A stretch of 64,000 bases of DNA from Cricetomys ansorgei (Eukaryota; Chordata; Mammalia; Rodentia; Nesomyidae): assembly GCA_026225945.1 (NCBI GenBank), contig JAMJFZ010004031.1:4706001-4770000 (forward strand). The letters are read 5' to 3'. Shown one piece after another: positions 45,728-56,560 of this stretch. The position numbers and the translations under genes are program-made. How positions within the stretch are numbered: the stretch's first letter is position 1; each line of letters opens with the position of its first letter. Below the pieces are notes generated by a model. It was not told where the DNA came from. It saw only the letters and a list, made by a program, of their open reading frames with translations, and ran no database searches.

Positions 45728-45796
45728 CATTATTTCATTCAGAAATAATTTCTGAGTCCCTACTGTAGGTTGGTATATGTTGGACTTGAGAGATTA
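45728..45796 (-). mobile_element. L2 LINE 3'-end remnant
   Basis: TTATTTCATTCAGAAATAATT, CTGAGTCCCTACTGTAGGTTG and ATATGTTGGACTTGAGAGATT match the inverted L2 terminus (ATTCAACAAATATTTATTGAGCACC pattern). Confidence 0.45.
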
Positions 45797-45873
45797 ATGA
45801 GATATCTCAATGTTCAGAGAATTCCTCACCTAGCTGCCAAGCAGATATTCAAATAACCTTGGTGACAAGGTAC

Positions 45874-45900
45874 CTAGAGTAGCAGTTGTTGCTACTCTAG
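45874..45900. other. Perfect 11-bp inverted repeat, 5-nt loop
   Basis: CTAGAGTAGCA at 45874-45884 and TGCTACTCTAG at 45890-45900 are exact complements separated by GTTGT. Confidence 0.95.
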
Positions 45901-46287
45901 CAATAGAGTGGTATTGTTTTTGAAGAAAGGCAATGTTGTAGTAATAACCATAGCACCCAATTTTCTGGCTGCTCAGGCAAGCCATCAGAAGCCCCACTCT
46001 TAGTAATATGTGCCTTACTAGGAATTCCCAAAGTACTTGCTTGTAAAGATAGTAACTCACAGAATCCATTAGCACAAACTGTTCAGCAGTTTTAAAACAC
46101 ATATGAATCAGTTCCAGGTATTGCTTGGGAGAGACCAGAAGGACTTGAATTAGGAAGCTCACTAGAAATAATAGTTGTAGAGCTCATGTATATACTTTAT
46201 AACACTACTGTTGTCCTGTAGTTTAGAAAGATATTCATTGAAACTTTGAAAAGAGAAAGCATGTAAGCATGAAAAAGTTGTTTTTCT
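45901..46287. other. Unique sequence
   Basis: No repeat or exon recognised. The 110-codon minus-strand frame at 45830-46162 has no family resemblance. Confidence 0.5.
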
Positions 46288-46510
46288 AGGGGACTGGAGA
46301 GATGCCTCAGCAATTAAGAGTACTGTATACTTTCCCAGAAGATCCAGGTTCAAATCCCAGTACCCACCTGGTGCCTGATAACCATATATAACTCCAGATG
46401 TAGGGGATCCAGTGTCCTCTTCTGACTCTGAAGGTACTGCATGTCCAGTGGTGCTCAGATATACATGCAGACAAAACACTCATAACATGCAGAATAAGAA
46501 TAAAAGAAGA
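46288..46510 (+). mobile_element. B2 SINE
   Basis: GGGGACTGGAGAGATGCCTC (head), CCAGGTTCAAATCCCAGTACC (box B), CCAGATGTAGGGGATCCAGTG and CTCTTCTGACTCTGAAGGTAC, then AGAATAAGAATAAAAGA (tail). Typical length for B2. Confidence 0.88.
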
Positions 46511-46618
46511 AAGTTGCTCTACTCATAGTTGGTATTATTATTCATGTGTCTTAACAGTTGTGAAATACACACTCTTTACCGCTTACTTGGAACATCAAAT
46601 CCCTTATTATGCCTCTAA

Positions 46619-46747
46619 ATTAAAAAAGTTAATTGAATGGAAATAGTGTTTATTCAAACCACAAGAATTCTCATGATGTAGGTGAATTTTTGTCTTGATG
46701 CAACCCTGTGCAAGATTTCATTTTCTTAAAATGAAGGTCCACAAATA
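46619..46747 (+). repeat. 129-bp direct duplication, copy 2
   Basis: This copy shares 125 of 129 positions with 42766-42894, same strand and gap-free. Both junctions are abrupt. No poly-A, target-site duplication or SINE body accompanies it, so DNA-level duplication is more likely than retroposition. A B2 SINE ends about 110 bp upstream. Confidence 0.95.
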
Positions 46748-47004
46748 GCTTAAATCTATAGCTTAAAATTTTTGCTCTAAGTCATTTTTTTTTGGTCTTT
46801 TTATATAATGAAAGAAAATCTCAATACTTGTGTGTTTTTAAATATGACTAAAACTAAAAGAAATGCCCAATGATGGTACTTTTAATTTCTAAATAACAGA
46901 GACACTCCTTTGACATTCTGTCTCTTTCTGACTTTTCCCCCTTTTGTCTTTAGAGAAAATATGTCTCTGAAAAAGATGAGGGGAAAGAAGAGTGTATTCA
47001 ACTT
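46748..47004. other. Unique AT-rich sequence
   Basis: No repeat or exon recognised. Confidence 0.5.
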
Positions 47005-47300
47005 TCTATGACTACAACAAAATACCTGTGGTAATTTGGTTCATGGTTATGAAGTCTATGATCAATTGTCTCTGTTGCTTTGGCCTGTGGGATACAGCGT
47101 TATCATGGTGGGGATATTTGAAAGAATAAAACCATGCCAGACAAAAGATTTGATGAAAATACTGGAGTCCCAGTGTCCTCTTCTATACGCACTCCCAAGG
47201 ACCTAAAAGCCTCTTAACATCTTAAAGATTGCACCACCCTCTAATAGCACCATGCTGGAGTCAAGCCTTTGAAGAAAGCACCAGTTATAACCATTTTTTC
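47005..47300 (-). mobile_element. ERVL-MaLR-type LTR remnant
   Basis: TCTATGACTACAACAAAATAC, GGTTCATGGTTATGAAGTCTA, GGCCTGTGGGATACAGCGTTA, CCCAGTGTCCTCTTCTATACG, CCCAAGGACCTAAAAGCCTCT and GATTGCACCACCCTCTAATAG, then AGTCAAGCCTTTGAAGA, give the inverted order of a common rodent MaLR LTR. Confidence 0.65.
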
Positions 47301-48035
47301 TTAGTAGAACAATCTTCTCTATGTTCACCTAATGCTCAAAGCATATCCCCTTATTTCTGACTATAACAGTAATTCATAAACATGAAAATGGGCATGACCC
47401 AGTGACCAAAGAACCCTCTACAAGATTCTTGTCCATCCTCATAGATCAATGTTTAAAATTTCTCATAAAATAAGATCAATGTCAGCAACTGTTTTACTGG
47501 GATTTTGTATTTCTATATACATTTTATATATATTTCAACATTTATAAAAGTTGAAAAAGCTAGGTTGCTTCTGGGCTATGTTATATATATGTTATAACAT
47601 ATATGTTATATATGTGGACATATGTAGGGCTGACAGTGTAAACAGGTTTGTTCAGTGTGTTACCTATAGTTTAGAACATTATGCTAGATGTGTTTTGTTC
47701 AGTCTCCAAACACTTTAAGTGTATGACCTCTGAATATAAAGCAACATTTCTGATGTATTATTCAAAAAATGGAACCTGTGTTTCCCTGTATTTCCAGACA
47801 TTCTGGATACCCAGTCTTCCTATTAATATTTTTAATCAACCATTGAATTGCATTGCTTTATATTTAGAGGTACTTTATCCCAATATGCTGGTGAGCATTT
47901 TGTTTCAAAATATAACTTACGCACTATGAAAAGTAAGCTTATTCTACTTTGGTTTAATAATTTTTAAGGAAAACTCCAAAATTGGGTGGTTTGCTAGTTT
48001 TTTCTCAAATGGTCAGGAATTATGGAAGAAAGCAT
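47301..48035. other. Unique AT-rich sequence with a 20-bp palindrome
   Basis: A perfect 20-bp palindrome, ATATATGTTATAACATATAT, lies at 47585-47604, followed by a partial repeat of the same ATGTTATATAT unit. No exon or transposon was recognised. Confidence 0.5.
47585..47604. other. 20-bp perfect AT-rich palindrome
   Basis: ATATATGTTATAACATATAT is its own reverse complement. Confidence 0.97.
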
Positions 48036-48365
48036 ACACTCTGAAGATAATAAAATCAGCATGATTTAAACGACAGTAAGGTTTTCTCCTTTATCGCACT
48101 GTTATTAATGTGAGACGTGTAGCCTTTGAGTTATGCCAGTGGCTAAGGGAAACAGCATCATTTCCTTGTCTCTGTCATGCTGATGCTGAAGATAACATGT
48201 GTGCATTTTTCTTAATCGATATTTAAATTGTGTCAGGCTACGTCCGTGTCAGTTGCCCGGTGTATTTGTTTCCTAGCTGTCCGGTAAGATAGGGAAAGTT
48301 TTAATTGTTAATTACCCAACTTTGTGTGCTGTGAAGCATCAATTTAAAGACAATTCATGATACTG
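48036..48365. promoter_or_regulatory. Candidate conserved noncoding element (enhancer-like)
   Basis: Repeat-free, with retained CpGs (AAACGAC, TATCGCAC, AGACGTG, AATCGAT, CTACGTCCGTG, GCCCGGTG, TCCGG). AATCGATA at 48214-48221 is a ONECUT/CUX-like site. TTAATTGTTAATTACCC near 48301 carries paired homeodomain cores, and TGTCATGCTGATGCTGA is a MAF/AP-1-like arrangement. No conservation was measured. Confidence 0.4.
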
Positions 48366-49298
48366 TGTCCATGCCACAAAGACTTTTGTCTCTTTTTGTC
48401 TCGCCTCTCTGGTTTACCAGTTGGCTTGGCTCCTGATATCCACCCAATGGGAAATCATTGTAAGATACTGAAATAGACAGATGTCTGAAAACGGCAGCTT
48501 GTCACTCTCAAAATGACAGGGTTCCTCTTTCAGTGATAAAGTCCCACATACTTTTCTCTGAGCTCACATGTGAAATCTACCATACTATCCTTATAGCATT
48601 CAGCAGTGTCTATTACCTGAGGTTTTTGTTTGTCCTTAAGTGTTCCTTATCTTGAGTAATATATGTTACCTTCTCTCGTATACATTTATTTTTGTGATTT
48701 CCTTTGAATAAAAATAAACCCTATTCATCAAGGAAATATTCTCCACCATCCAGTGTCATAATTATGGAGTTCGGATATAGCAGAGCTAATGTGAATCAGA
48801 ATTCCCTTCCTCTTACTTCAGGCACACCCCTCTCCTATATTAATCTGGTTTGCGTTGCAGCCACAGAATATTGGACACTAAGGGTTTTATAATGAAAATG
48901 TGTGTGTTTAGCTCAGAAGTTTTGGAGGCTAAAAGTCACACCTATTAGTTCAGGCTTTAAGTAAGCACCTTACCCGCCAGCTGTGTCATGGCAGGAAAAA
49001 GAAACGGAAATGACCCATGCAGAAGGAACGAACAAGAGGCATAGCTTCACTGAAGAGCATCCCACTGCCTTTAAGAGTCTCACTCCCTGTGACCAGCATT
49101 AACCTAACAACCTTCCTGTAAGCCTCGCCTTTTAAAGGGCCCGCCACCTCATCGCTGGCATACTGAGCACCAAGCTTTCAGGACCATAACAGATTAAATA
49201 AACCATATCCAACTGTAACAACTCTTCCACAAACATGTATGTAGAAGATATGATCTTTCCATGTGAGATCTCTGTTTGCTTATTTATTCTCTTAACAT
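48366..49298. other. Unique sequence
   Basis: No repeat, exon or RNA gene was recognised. Confidence 0.5.
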
Positions 49299-49511
49299 AG
49301 TCATTCTCTACTTGTGGGTCGCGACCCCTTTCTTTCACAGGGGTTCCCTAAGACCATCCGCATATTATATATTTGTTACAATTCCTAACAGTAGCAAAAT
49401 TATGCTTATGAAGTAGCAACAAAAAAAATTTTATGGTTGGGGGCAGGGGGTCACCACAACATGAGGAACTGTATTAAAGGGTCACAGCATTAAGAAGGTT
49501 GAGAGCCAATC
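49299..49511 (+). mobile_element. URR1-type hAT-Charlie MITE
   Basis: The terminal inverted repeats are recognisable: CTCTACTTGTGGGTCGCGACCCC at the left (decayed from a TTCTCAACCTGTGGGTCGCG form) and AAGGTTGAGAGCCAAT at the right. The interior (AACAGTAGCAAAATTATGCTT, TATGAAGTAGCAACAAAAA, TTTTATGGTTGGGGG, TCACCACAACATGAGGAACTG) matches this rodent non-autonomous DNA transposon. About 210 bp and near full length. It encodes nothing; mobility depended on a transposase in trans and is extinct. Confidence 0.85.
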
Positions 49512-51439
49512 TTAGTATCTTTACAGAATTTTTTAACCTTGTGTAGTGGACATAGTTTAGGTTTAACCATAAACACATGAGTCTTTTGTGCCTTAAGAAA
49601 TGTTGAAATCATCTATCTGTGAGCAGAATTGCATGAGTTCTGGCTCCTGCGTTTACCGGCTGCCATGTGATCACAGCCTACCACATGCCAGGCTCCATGC
49701 TAACTAACCACTGGGTGTTTAACAGTGAAAATTCTATTTTCTTAGCCTAGCAAAATGACATCAGGAAAGGGAACTGCACGAAGTTGGAGAATATAGAGAT
49801 CTTATCATTGAAATTATATTCCTAAGTTTTGATTTGGTCTCATTTACTAAGCTGGGTGTCACTTTTTTCTTAGAGCACAGCTTCCTTACCACCACAAGTG
49901 GAAGACTTACACACAGGCCACCCACACTCCACTGCCCCACTGTGGTGTGAGTCCCGTGCTCCAGGACAGACACCTCTCACTCAGGACCTACCCTACATCC
50001 CTCTGCCAAAACTCCCACTCTTCATGCTGGGCAGACCTCTCTGCGAGACATCTGTCTCATCCTGTTTTCTCCTGACATGCTCAGCATCACGGATACATAC
50101 TCTGCCTTGTCATCCCCACCTATTAATTTGAGAAGGGTATTGGTTAAGATAATGAAGGAAAGACTAACTTTGACAAACTCTGTCTTCAATTGTTTTAGCT
50201 CAAACAAGTATTTAGGGGGAATAAAATAATGTGAAAGTTTCAATAATTAGATTATGGACATGCCACCGACCTTGGCGTGGTCCATGTGTACCATGTTCAA
50301 GTATTGAAAGGATCCACTGGATCCCATGATTTGAAATAAATACTGATTACTGTGCATCCTAGGCCAGCTCACTTCTCTTTTCTGAGTTTCTCCATGCAGC
50401 TGTGAGTCCTGTTACTTCAGCACACTAGGTAGCCCTTAACTTAGGAGCCTTACAGGAACATCATTGTGCCTGAACATCACTTGAAAGTTTTTCTGTGCCT
50501 GGACTATCCCAGCTACATAATGGTTGGGGTTGGAGGGAGCGTTGCTGTTGTTACTGTTTGCTATCTGTTATAGCTGCTGTTGAAGGGACCCTCACTACAG
50601 TACAATAGCTACTAGAGCAGGAGATGGTCATCTTTGATCATCTACTAGCTTAGAGTTTAGCAACCTCTGGGCAGACTACCGACTCAGCAAGGGGACATAC
50701 AGGCCAGTGGGCTGTGCATGGCTCAGGTGGAATTTGACATGGCCAGGCTTCAAGATTAAAGGAGTTTCAGGGCTCATGGAAATCTCGGTTCCCAAGCTGG
50801 CACAAGAGCAATCTCAGTGTCATTACAGTTATTCAGTTTCTTGTGCTAGCTGCAGCTCAAGCATTTCCCCCCTTAGGGCTGTTCCAGGCTGTGGAGGAAA
50901 TACAGTTGTCAAGTGTTCTGTTCACATATAGACTAGGTAGAGGCAGTGTGTGCTGTGGGCTCTGGGCTGAATTTCTGCCAGCCTGTCCTGGAGGGCAGGC
51001 AGTCTGTCTCTGTATCAAAGTCTAAGCTGTAAGGTCTGACATGGATAAGAAAAAAATAATGTTTGTGTGAAATTTTCATCCCTAAGTTATGCCTCTAAGT
51101 TGTAGCTTTGCTTACACCTAACATTTACATATTAAATAACATACTGATTTGATAATGAAAAATTCTTTACCATTTGAAAATGTAAACAAACCCCACAAAA
51201 CTGCACATTTACTCACAAGACCGGGCTCTCTGTATTGTGACATTCTATGGGGAGTGTAATGGGGTGTGCTTTCTTTATCAATGGCAGATGATACTCTTCC
51301 TTGGCAGGGCCGAATAGCTCCCATTAAACCACATATAGCACTAAGTGCAGGGACTCAAGGAGTCTTGGGGTGTCATGAGTATCAAGTCTGCAGAGTTTAT
51401 TTTTGGGTTCTGACAAGGACTTGAGCTGTCAGCGGGTAC
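49512..51439. other. Mostly unique; possible MIR/L2 scraps
   Basis: GTTTACCGGCTGCCATGTGATCAC and ACATGCCAGGCTCCATGCTAA (49650-49710) hint at MIR or L2 remnants but are too short to assign. No exon is supported. Confidence 0.4.
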
Positions 51440-51532
51440 TCACTTACTCATTCGTTTATTCAGTGGAAACTTACTTAGCAGCCCTTGTGCTCAGCACACT
51501 GTTAAGTATGTAACAGGATACGGAGTTGAACA
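51440..51532 (-). mobile_element. L2 LINE 3'-end remnant
   Basis: CTTACTCATTCGTTTATTCAG, ACTTACTTAGCAGCCCTTGTG, CTCAGCACACTGTTAAGTATG and AACAGGATACGGAGTTGAACA follow, in order, the inverted L2 terminus. Confidence 0.55.
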
Positions 51533-53084
51533 TGACACTGGTTAGGTTTCAAAAGAGCACTCTGGAGCCTTATGGAGGTTGGAACACAAGCTGGTAGACG
51601 CAGCCAAGAGGCCAGCCCTATGCCACTTCAGAATTAACATGGGAGATTCTTACATAAATTGGTAGAAAGAAGGTGGGAAGGATAGGATAGACCAGGCTAG
51701 ACCCAGGTGTATTCTTAAACTTTCCAGAGTTGCTAATGCCTTTAATCGTCAGATAAAAGTGTCTCATCTTCTGGGAGAAGAGTGCAGTTTCTCAGTCCAT
51801 TCCAAGAAAATGGGGCACAGATTTGGCCTAACACATTGCCTGTAAGAGATGCTAAAGGTATGGTGTTTAGGGGAAGAACACAGAGGTGATGTCGTGTGTG
51901 ATGGAGTCCATGAGTGATGAGTTGATTTATTTTATAGAGATGTGGAGAGACACCTGTCTGTGATCTCTGTCCCCATAAGACTTAAAGGTTAAGCTGGTTT
52001 GAGACAGGGCTTATAAGGAAAAGCTCTCAGAAGAACTGCATGAACTGGGATCATGGGGTCGGGATGAGAAAGCACTTTGGATGCCACACACACAGTGCTA
52101 GACTGGTACTGGCTGGATATCTGTGCAGTGTAGTGGAGAATTTCACTCTCGGGAGTAATTGGTTCTTAGGAGCTACCTCAGAACTATCCCTCCTTATATG
52201 ACCATTCCTACGAAGCCCTTAGTCCTCAGTCCCTGGACTTAGCAGGTGCATAAATATGCAACAGTGAGATGTGTAGATGTCCTTTGAGCCCTGATGAGGG
52301 TTCCTTGACAATGGCAGTTTAACTTCATCAGCAGTCCCCAGAGCTGGAGAAAAGCGGGATGGGAAACAACCCTGAAAGGCTCAGCAGTTTTCAGCCACAC
52401 TGTTAGGAGTGTCTCCTTTGGGAGGCTGGGTGTCACAATGCATGCTTCCTGGAACTGACAGAAGTGCTCTGGCTGCCATGTTGAGCCGCTGAAATCAAAC
52501 GTTTCTCTCATTTGCTTTGAAGGCCTAGTGGAGTGGCGACACAAAGAGAACACGCCCTGTTTTAATGTTGTTTCAGGCCTCTACACTGTTGAAATTCTGA
52601 CGTCTTTCATTCTGACAGGAACTGTAGGGAAGGATGGCATTGAAACCATCCTCTGGCCAACAATAATAATGAGAAATCTCAGCCCGTATCTTCAGTTTAA
52701 AATTATAAGCAAATGTTTAGTAATAGTAATAATAACAGTATTCTTAATATTATGACAAACTAAGAAAAAAATTGTGTGGCCCACACAAAATGTGACAGTG
52801 TACACAAATGGAACTCTAAGTGAATTCAGAGGCAGAGATAGAAATAGAGACAGAGAGAGAGACCCTAAATTACCCTTTCAGATGTGCTGAGAGACTCCGA
52901 AGGTGGTGATTTTTAAGGAGGAAAAAGGAGACGTGGTGGAGTCTGTGAGTGATGAGTGGGCTCACTCCATCAGTGCTCGCATTAGCCTTCCTTTGTGTTC
53001 TATTTTAGCCTGACGCCCCAATGCTACAGTCTGTAAACCAGAAAGTACCGGCATCAGGAGGTACCAGGTTATCTTTTGAAAGGT
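51533..53084. other. Unique sequence
   Basis: No repeat element or exon recognised apart from a short GA-rich stretch at about 52838-52862. Confidence 0.5.
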
Positions 53085-53460
53085 TGGATTTTTTTTTTTT
53101 TAATTTTAATTGTCGAAATGGTAATAATTACTTCACTGGAATTGCTGGGAATAAAGCTATCTCTCAAAATAAGCTTAGAGGCATTCGGGACTTGCAGGAG
53201 GCTACAGGGCAAAGGGCAGCATTCTTCTTAACATCTGTTGTTGGTAAATATGTGTCCTTGATAAATGAGACGCGGAATACGTTTCACACTGAGGCCTTTG
53301 TCGTCAGACTATGAGAGATGCGACCTGGAAATGATACGGTCTTGCTGATAAGTTTTAGAGGAGATAATTGGTGTAAGGCTTGGCGTTGGTAGGGACTGAT
53401 GACAGCAACTAACTCAGTGCAAGTTAATTGCTATCATTACCTTCGTCAAACTGCAGCAGC
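53085..53460. promoter_or_regulatory. Candidate conserved noncoding element (enhancer-like)
   Basis: A poly-T/ATTTTAATT entry is followed by repeat-free sequence with retained CpGs (TGTCGAAATG, ATTCGGG, AGACGCGGAATACG, GTCGTCAG, ATGCGACC, GATACGG, TTGGCGTTG, CTTCGTC). It has dense homeodomain-like cores (GTAATAATTAC, AGTTAATTGC) and a GATAATTGG motif. It ends against a short CAG repeat. No conservation data are available. Confidence 0.4.
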
Positions 53461-53470
53461 AGCAGCAGCA
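53453..53470. repeat. (GCA)6 trinucleotide repeat
   Basis: Six GCA units at the edge of the candidate enhancer. It lies outside any supported coding frame. Confidence 0.95.
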
Positions 53471-54008
53471 AAAAGGTCTCCCAAGACGCAGGTGAGTGTT
53501 ACCAGTGTGGCTCGTATCTGCTTTCCTACATTTAGAACAGAACTGAACTGAGCATATATGACAGGCTGCTTTGTGGATAACACTGTCTCCCCAGTGCCCA
53601 GTGCCCTTCTCTGAGGACATAGTGCCAGTGTGTCCCCTTACTGATGAATTTGAAGTAATGCTTGCATCTCCATGAGTGCTCCATTGTAAAAAGCTATTCT
53701 TTCTCTTTGACTCAGCTGTAGTACGTACTTGGAAGTTTCAGACTGTGGATAGCCTATGCCTCACTTCTTACTCCACAATCTTAACACCTTTTGGTGACTG
53801 TTGTCTGGCCGATTATTGCTATGTGGTGGTAAAATTCTGGCTTTCTGTTTCAAATTTGCATTGGTTTGTCTTTTCTTTTTCTTTCTCGTTCCTTTTGTAA
53901 TAGTATATTAAATCAGTTTGGGTGTTTGTGTATGGTTTCCCCATTTTAATTTGTTTCTCATTTTCTTTTAGTTTTACTAATGAATAATAGACAAATAAAT
54001 ATGTGCAT
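53471..54008. other. Unique sequence
   Basis: No repeat or exon recognised. A pyrimidine-rich stretch lies near 53865-53900. Confidence 0.5.
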
Positions 54009-54345
54009 GGGGCTGGAGAAATTGCACAGCGGGTAGTGGCAACTGCTCTGCAAGCATGAGGGTCCAAGTTCTAATTCCTGGCACCGGGGTAAAAAGCCAG
54101 GCATGGCTGTACATGATGCCTGTGACCCTAGCATTGAAGGACAGAGACAGGTGAATCCATGGAGCTTACTACTGGCCAACCACCCTAGCTAAAGCAGCAG
54201 ATTCGCGGTTCAGTGGGAGGCCGCATCTCCAGAAAAAAAGGCAGAGAGTGACAACAGGAGACAACATTCTGCCTTGGACGCTGCATGGTTTCACACAGGC
54301 ACACAGTACCCTCACACTCACAGTACAACACACTCACAAATAATA
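54009..54345 (+). mobile_element. B4 SINE
   Basis: GGGGCTGGAGAAATTGCACAG and GCAAGCATGAGGGTCCAAGTT form the ID-like head. GTAAAAAGCCAGGCATGGCTG opens the B1-like body with TGACCCTAGCATTGAAGGACA and GGTGAATCCATGGAGCTTACT. TGGGAGGCCGCATCTCCAGAA and a CA-rich tail complete it. Confidence 0.8.
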
Positions 54346-54397
54346 TGTATTTATACTGTGCAGTACACTTGGTATATGTGATTCTTTCATACATGTA

Positions 54398-54415
54398 CAT
54401 ACATGTACATGTATG
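54398..54415. other. 18-bp perfect palindrome
   Basis: CATACATGTACATGTATG is its own reverse complement, next to another ACATGTACAT unit. Confidence 0.97.
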
Positions 54416-56392
54416 CGTCTATATGTGTGTTTGTCTCTGTGTGTCTGTGCACACATGAAGGAGTCTCTGGGACTTCTTCATGCCTAACATTACCTTTGGC
54501 TCTTCTTTCAATTCTATATTATTATAGTCTATCCTCGTCATTCGTCATTTTGAGTCTCAAACTGTACCAGATTTCCCTATCAGCAGGAGTCCTTCAAAGT
54601 TGGCTTAGTTGTCTTTGACATGAACCCCCCAGTTTGAGTACATCCTCTGAGGCACATTTAGATAAGCATCCAGACAGTTCAGCCCTGGTTTGTACTTGCC
54701 TCTACCAAGTGGCCTGGCTTCCTTTAATGGGGACTGATACTCCTAAACTCAGATCTCACTGCTAACTCTTGCCTCTGGCTTACTCAGCAGGTGCCAAAAC
54801 ACGCACACACTGTACTCATATCCGCATACTGCTGTGTGCACGCGCGCACACGTGCACACACGCGAGTCTAAAATCCACAGAATGGGAAAAGAAGCAGTGA
54901 GATTCTGAGGTCCTTCGCTTGGTGGGTTCTTCTCCTTCCACCGTCTCATGTCCGTAGTTCCTGTCTTCCGAGTGAGAGCCTCAGTGCATTACGATGCCAA
55001 CATGTTTGCTTATTTTTACAGTTCTGCAATGAACTCAACATACTCTCACATCAGCTGTGCCAGGACCACTGCTATCAGCTCTCAGCTCATAATCCCCTCA
55101 ATTCGGGGGACCTCATACATACAGAATACATAACTGTCTATAGCCATAATATTTTTAGAACAAATGTATGTAAATTATCTCACCACTTCTCAGTTTGTTA
55201 CAGGTTTAGAGGCTGTTGCTGTTTTAATTTTAATTTACTTTGACATTTAACATGATATCTAGCCTCTTAATGAAGCTTAAGTGCCCAAGACAGTACTATT
55301 AACTGAAACACAACAGTGTATGGAAAATCTCCAGAAAATGTTCACCTAGCAGAGTTGAAATGTTCTCATAGGGTATTAAGTATAATCTATTTAAGAAGTC
55401 ATTTTCCAGTTTTGATGATTTAATCTATTTAGAATATATAGAGTAATTTCTGCTTCTAAATATAAAGGAAGAAAATATTTTATATTTCTGCTTATTTGAA
55501 AAATCTAATAAAATCTTGTGCTGTTATCATATGTAAAGTCTGTTTAGAAAGGGCAAGCATATAATTATTTTCTCCCTGAACTGGCAAATAATTTCGTATT
55601 TATTAGTCCCCAACTTCAAGGAAAGAGAAAATTTCTAGGTTTACTAATACTGAAAGGCAATATACAGCAAGCTATCTCTAGAATCAGATGCAAATTCTGG
55701 TCCTCACCCCACCACACCTACTGGTTATAGTAGGTTTGTGGCCATGTTATCTGTAAGCTCAGCACTGCCATCTTGAGAAGATACAAAAGCACCCACCCAA
55801 CTTGCTGCCTGATGGAAAGTCAGCACATGCCAGAAGACTCTGTGACCTGGGTAGTGATGAGTACATTTGAAACTATTTTCTGGACACTCAGCATTGCTAA
55901 TACTTGTTAAGCTTTCTCCTTTCTCCCTCGTCTCTCTGTACTTCTTTCTTCTCTTTGTACTTTTGATATATAAGGAAGCATTGTAGCTTTCCTAGATATT
56001 CTGACTATGGAAATTGCCTTGCATTTTTTTAACTAACTGAGAAATAAAAATAAAAATTCTTCCCGTAAGATCGCCGTCAGATGCTGTAGTTGATCCTTGA
56101 GCAGGCTGTGTGCTAGGGTGCTAAGTGTGCCTATCATTGTAAATATTAAGGCTTCTTCCAGAGATCCCATAGCTAAAACCTAGGTATTCCTATCCTTTCC
56201 AATCTGTGTCTAATAATAACTGTATCTGAGTATAATATCTGTTTCTAATAATAGCTCTGGGAACCTTTGCTAACAACTTTGAGACTTGACAGGTGAAGCA
56301 TATGATTAAAACTAATGTGATGTTCCTGTTCCCGGGAGGGGGCTGCTGCATTACCAAACCAAGCATAGCTAGAACACATTCACTATGAAGGT
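54416..56392. other. Mostly unique, one Z-DNA-prone tract
   Basis: No transposable element or exon was recognised. The alternating tract at 54833-54864 is listed separately. The 55200-55650 part is very AT-rich. Confidence 0.45.
54833..54864. repeat. 32-bp alternating purine-pyrimidine tract
   Basis: A perfect pyrimidine-purine alternation mixes TG, CG and CA steps (TGTGTGCACGCGCGCACACG onward). The CG steps raise its Z-DNA potential above that of plain CA repeats. Confidence 0.95.
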
Positions 56393-56485
56393 GTGTGTGT
56401 ATGTGCATGTGTGTACGTGAGTGTGTGAGTGAGGGAGAGTGTGTGAGTGAGGGAGAGTGTGTGTGTGTGTGTGTATGTTTGTGTG
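56393..56485. repeat. Compound (GT)n minisatellite
   Basis: GT units mixed with GTAT and two near-identical copies of GAGTGTGTGAGTGAGGGA (56421 on) form a compound repeat, then a (GT)n run. Confidence 0.9.
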
Positions 56486-56486
56486 T

Positions 56487-56560
56487 GATGCTGGGGATCA
56501 AACCTAGGACCTCATGTGTACTAGGCAAGTATTCTACCACTGAGCCTCCCTCTCTGACTT
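56487..56560 (-). mobile_element. ID SINE
   Basis: GATGCTGGGGATCAAACCTAG, GACCTCATGTGTACTAGGCAA and GTATTCTACCACTGAGCCTCC form an inverted ID element of full length. The adjoining GT repeat may be its expanded tail. Confidence 0.85.

Noticed and set aside
45830..46479. Two minus-strand frames of 105-110 codons
   Set aside because: No resemblance to a protein family; the second overlaps a B2 SINE.
53453..53470. CAG repeat as a polyglutamine tract
   Set aside because: Only six units, and no coding frame of any length surrounds it.
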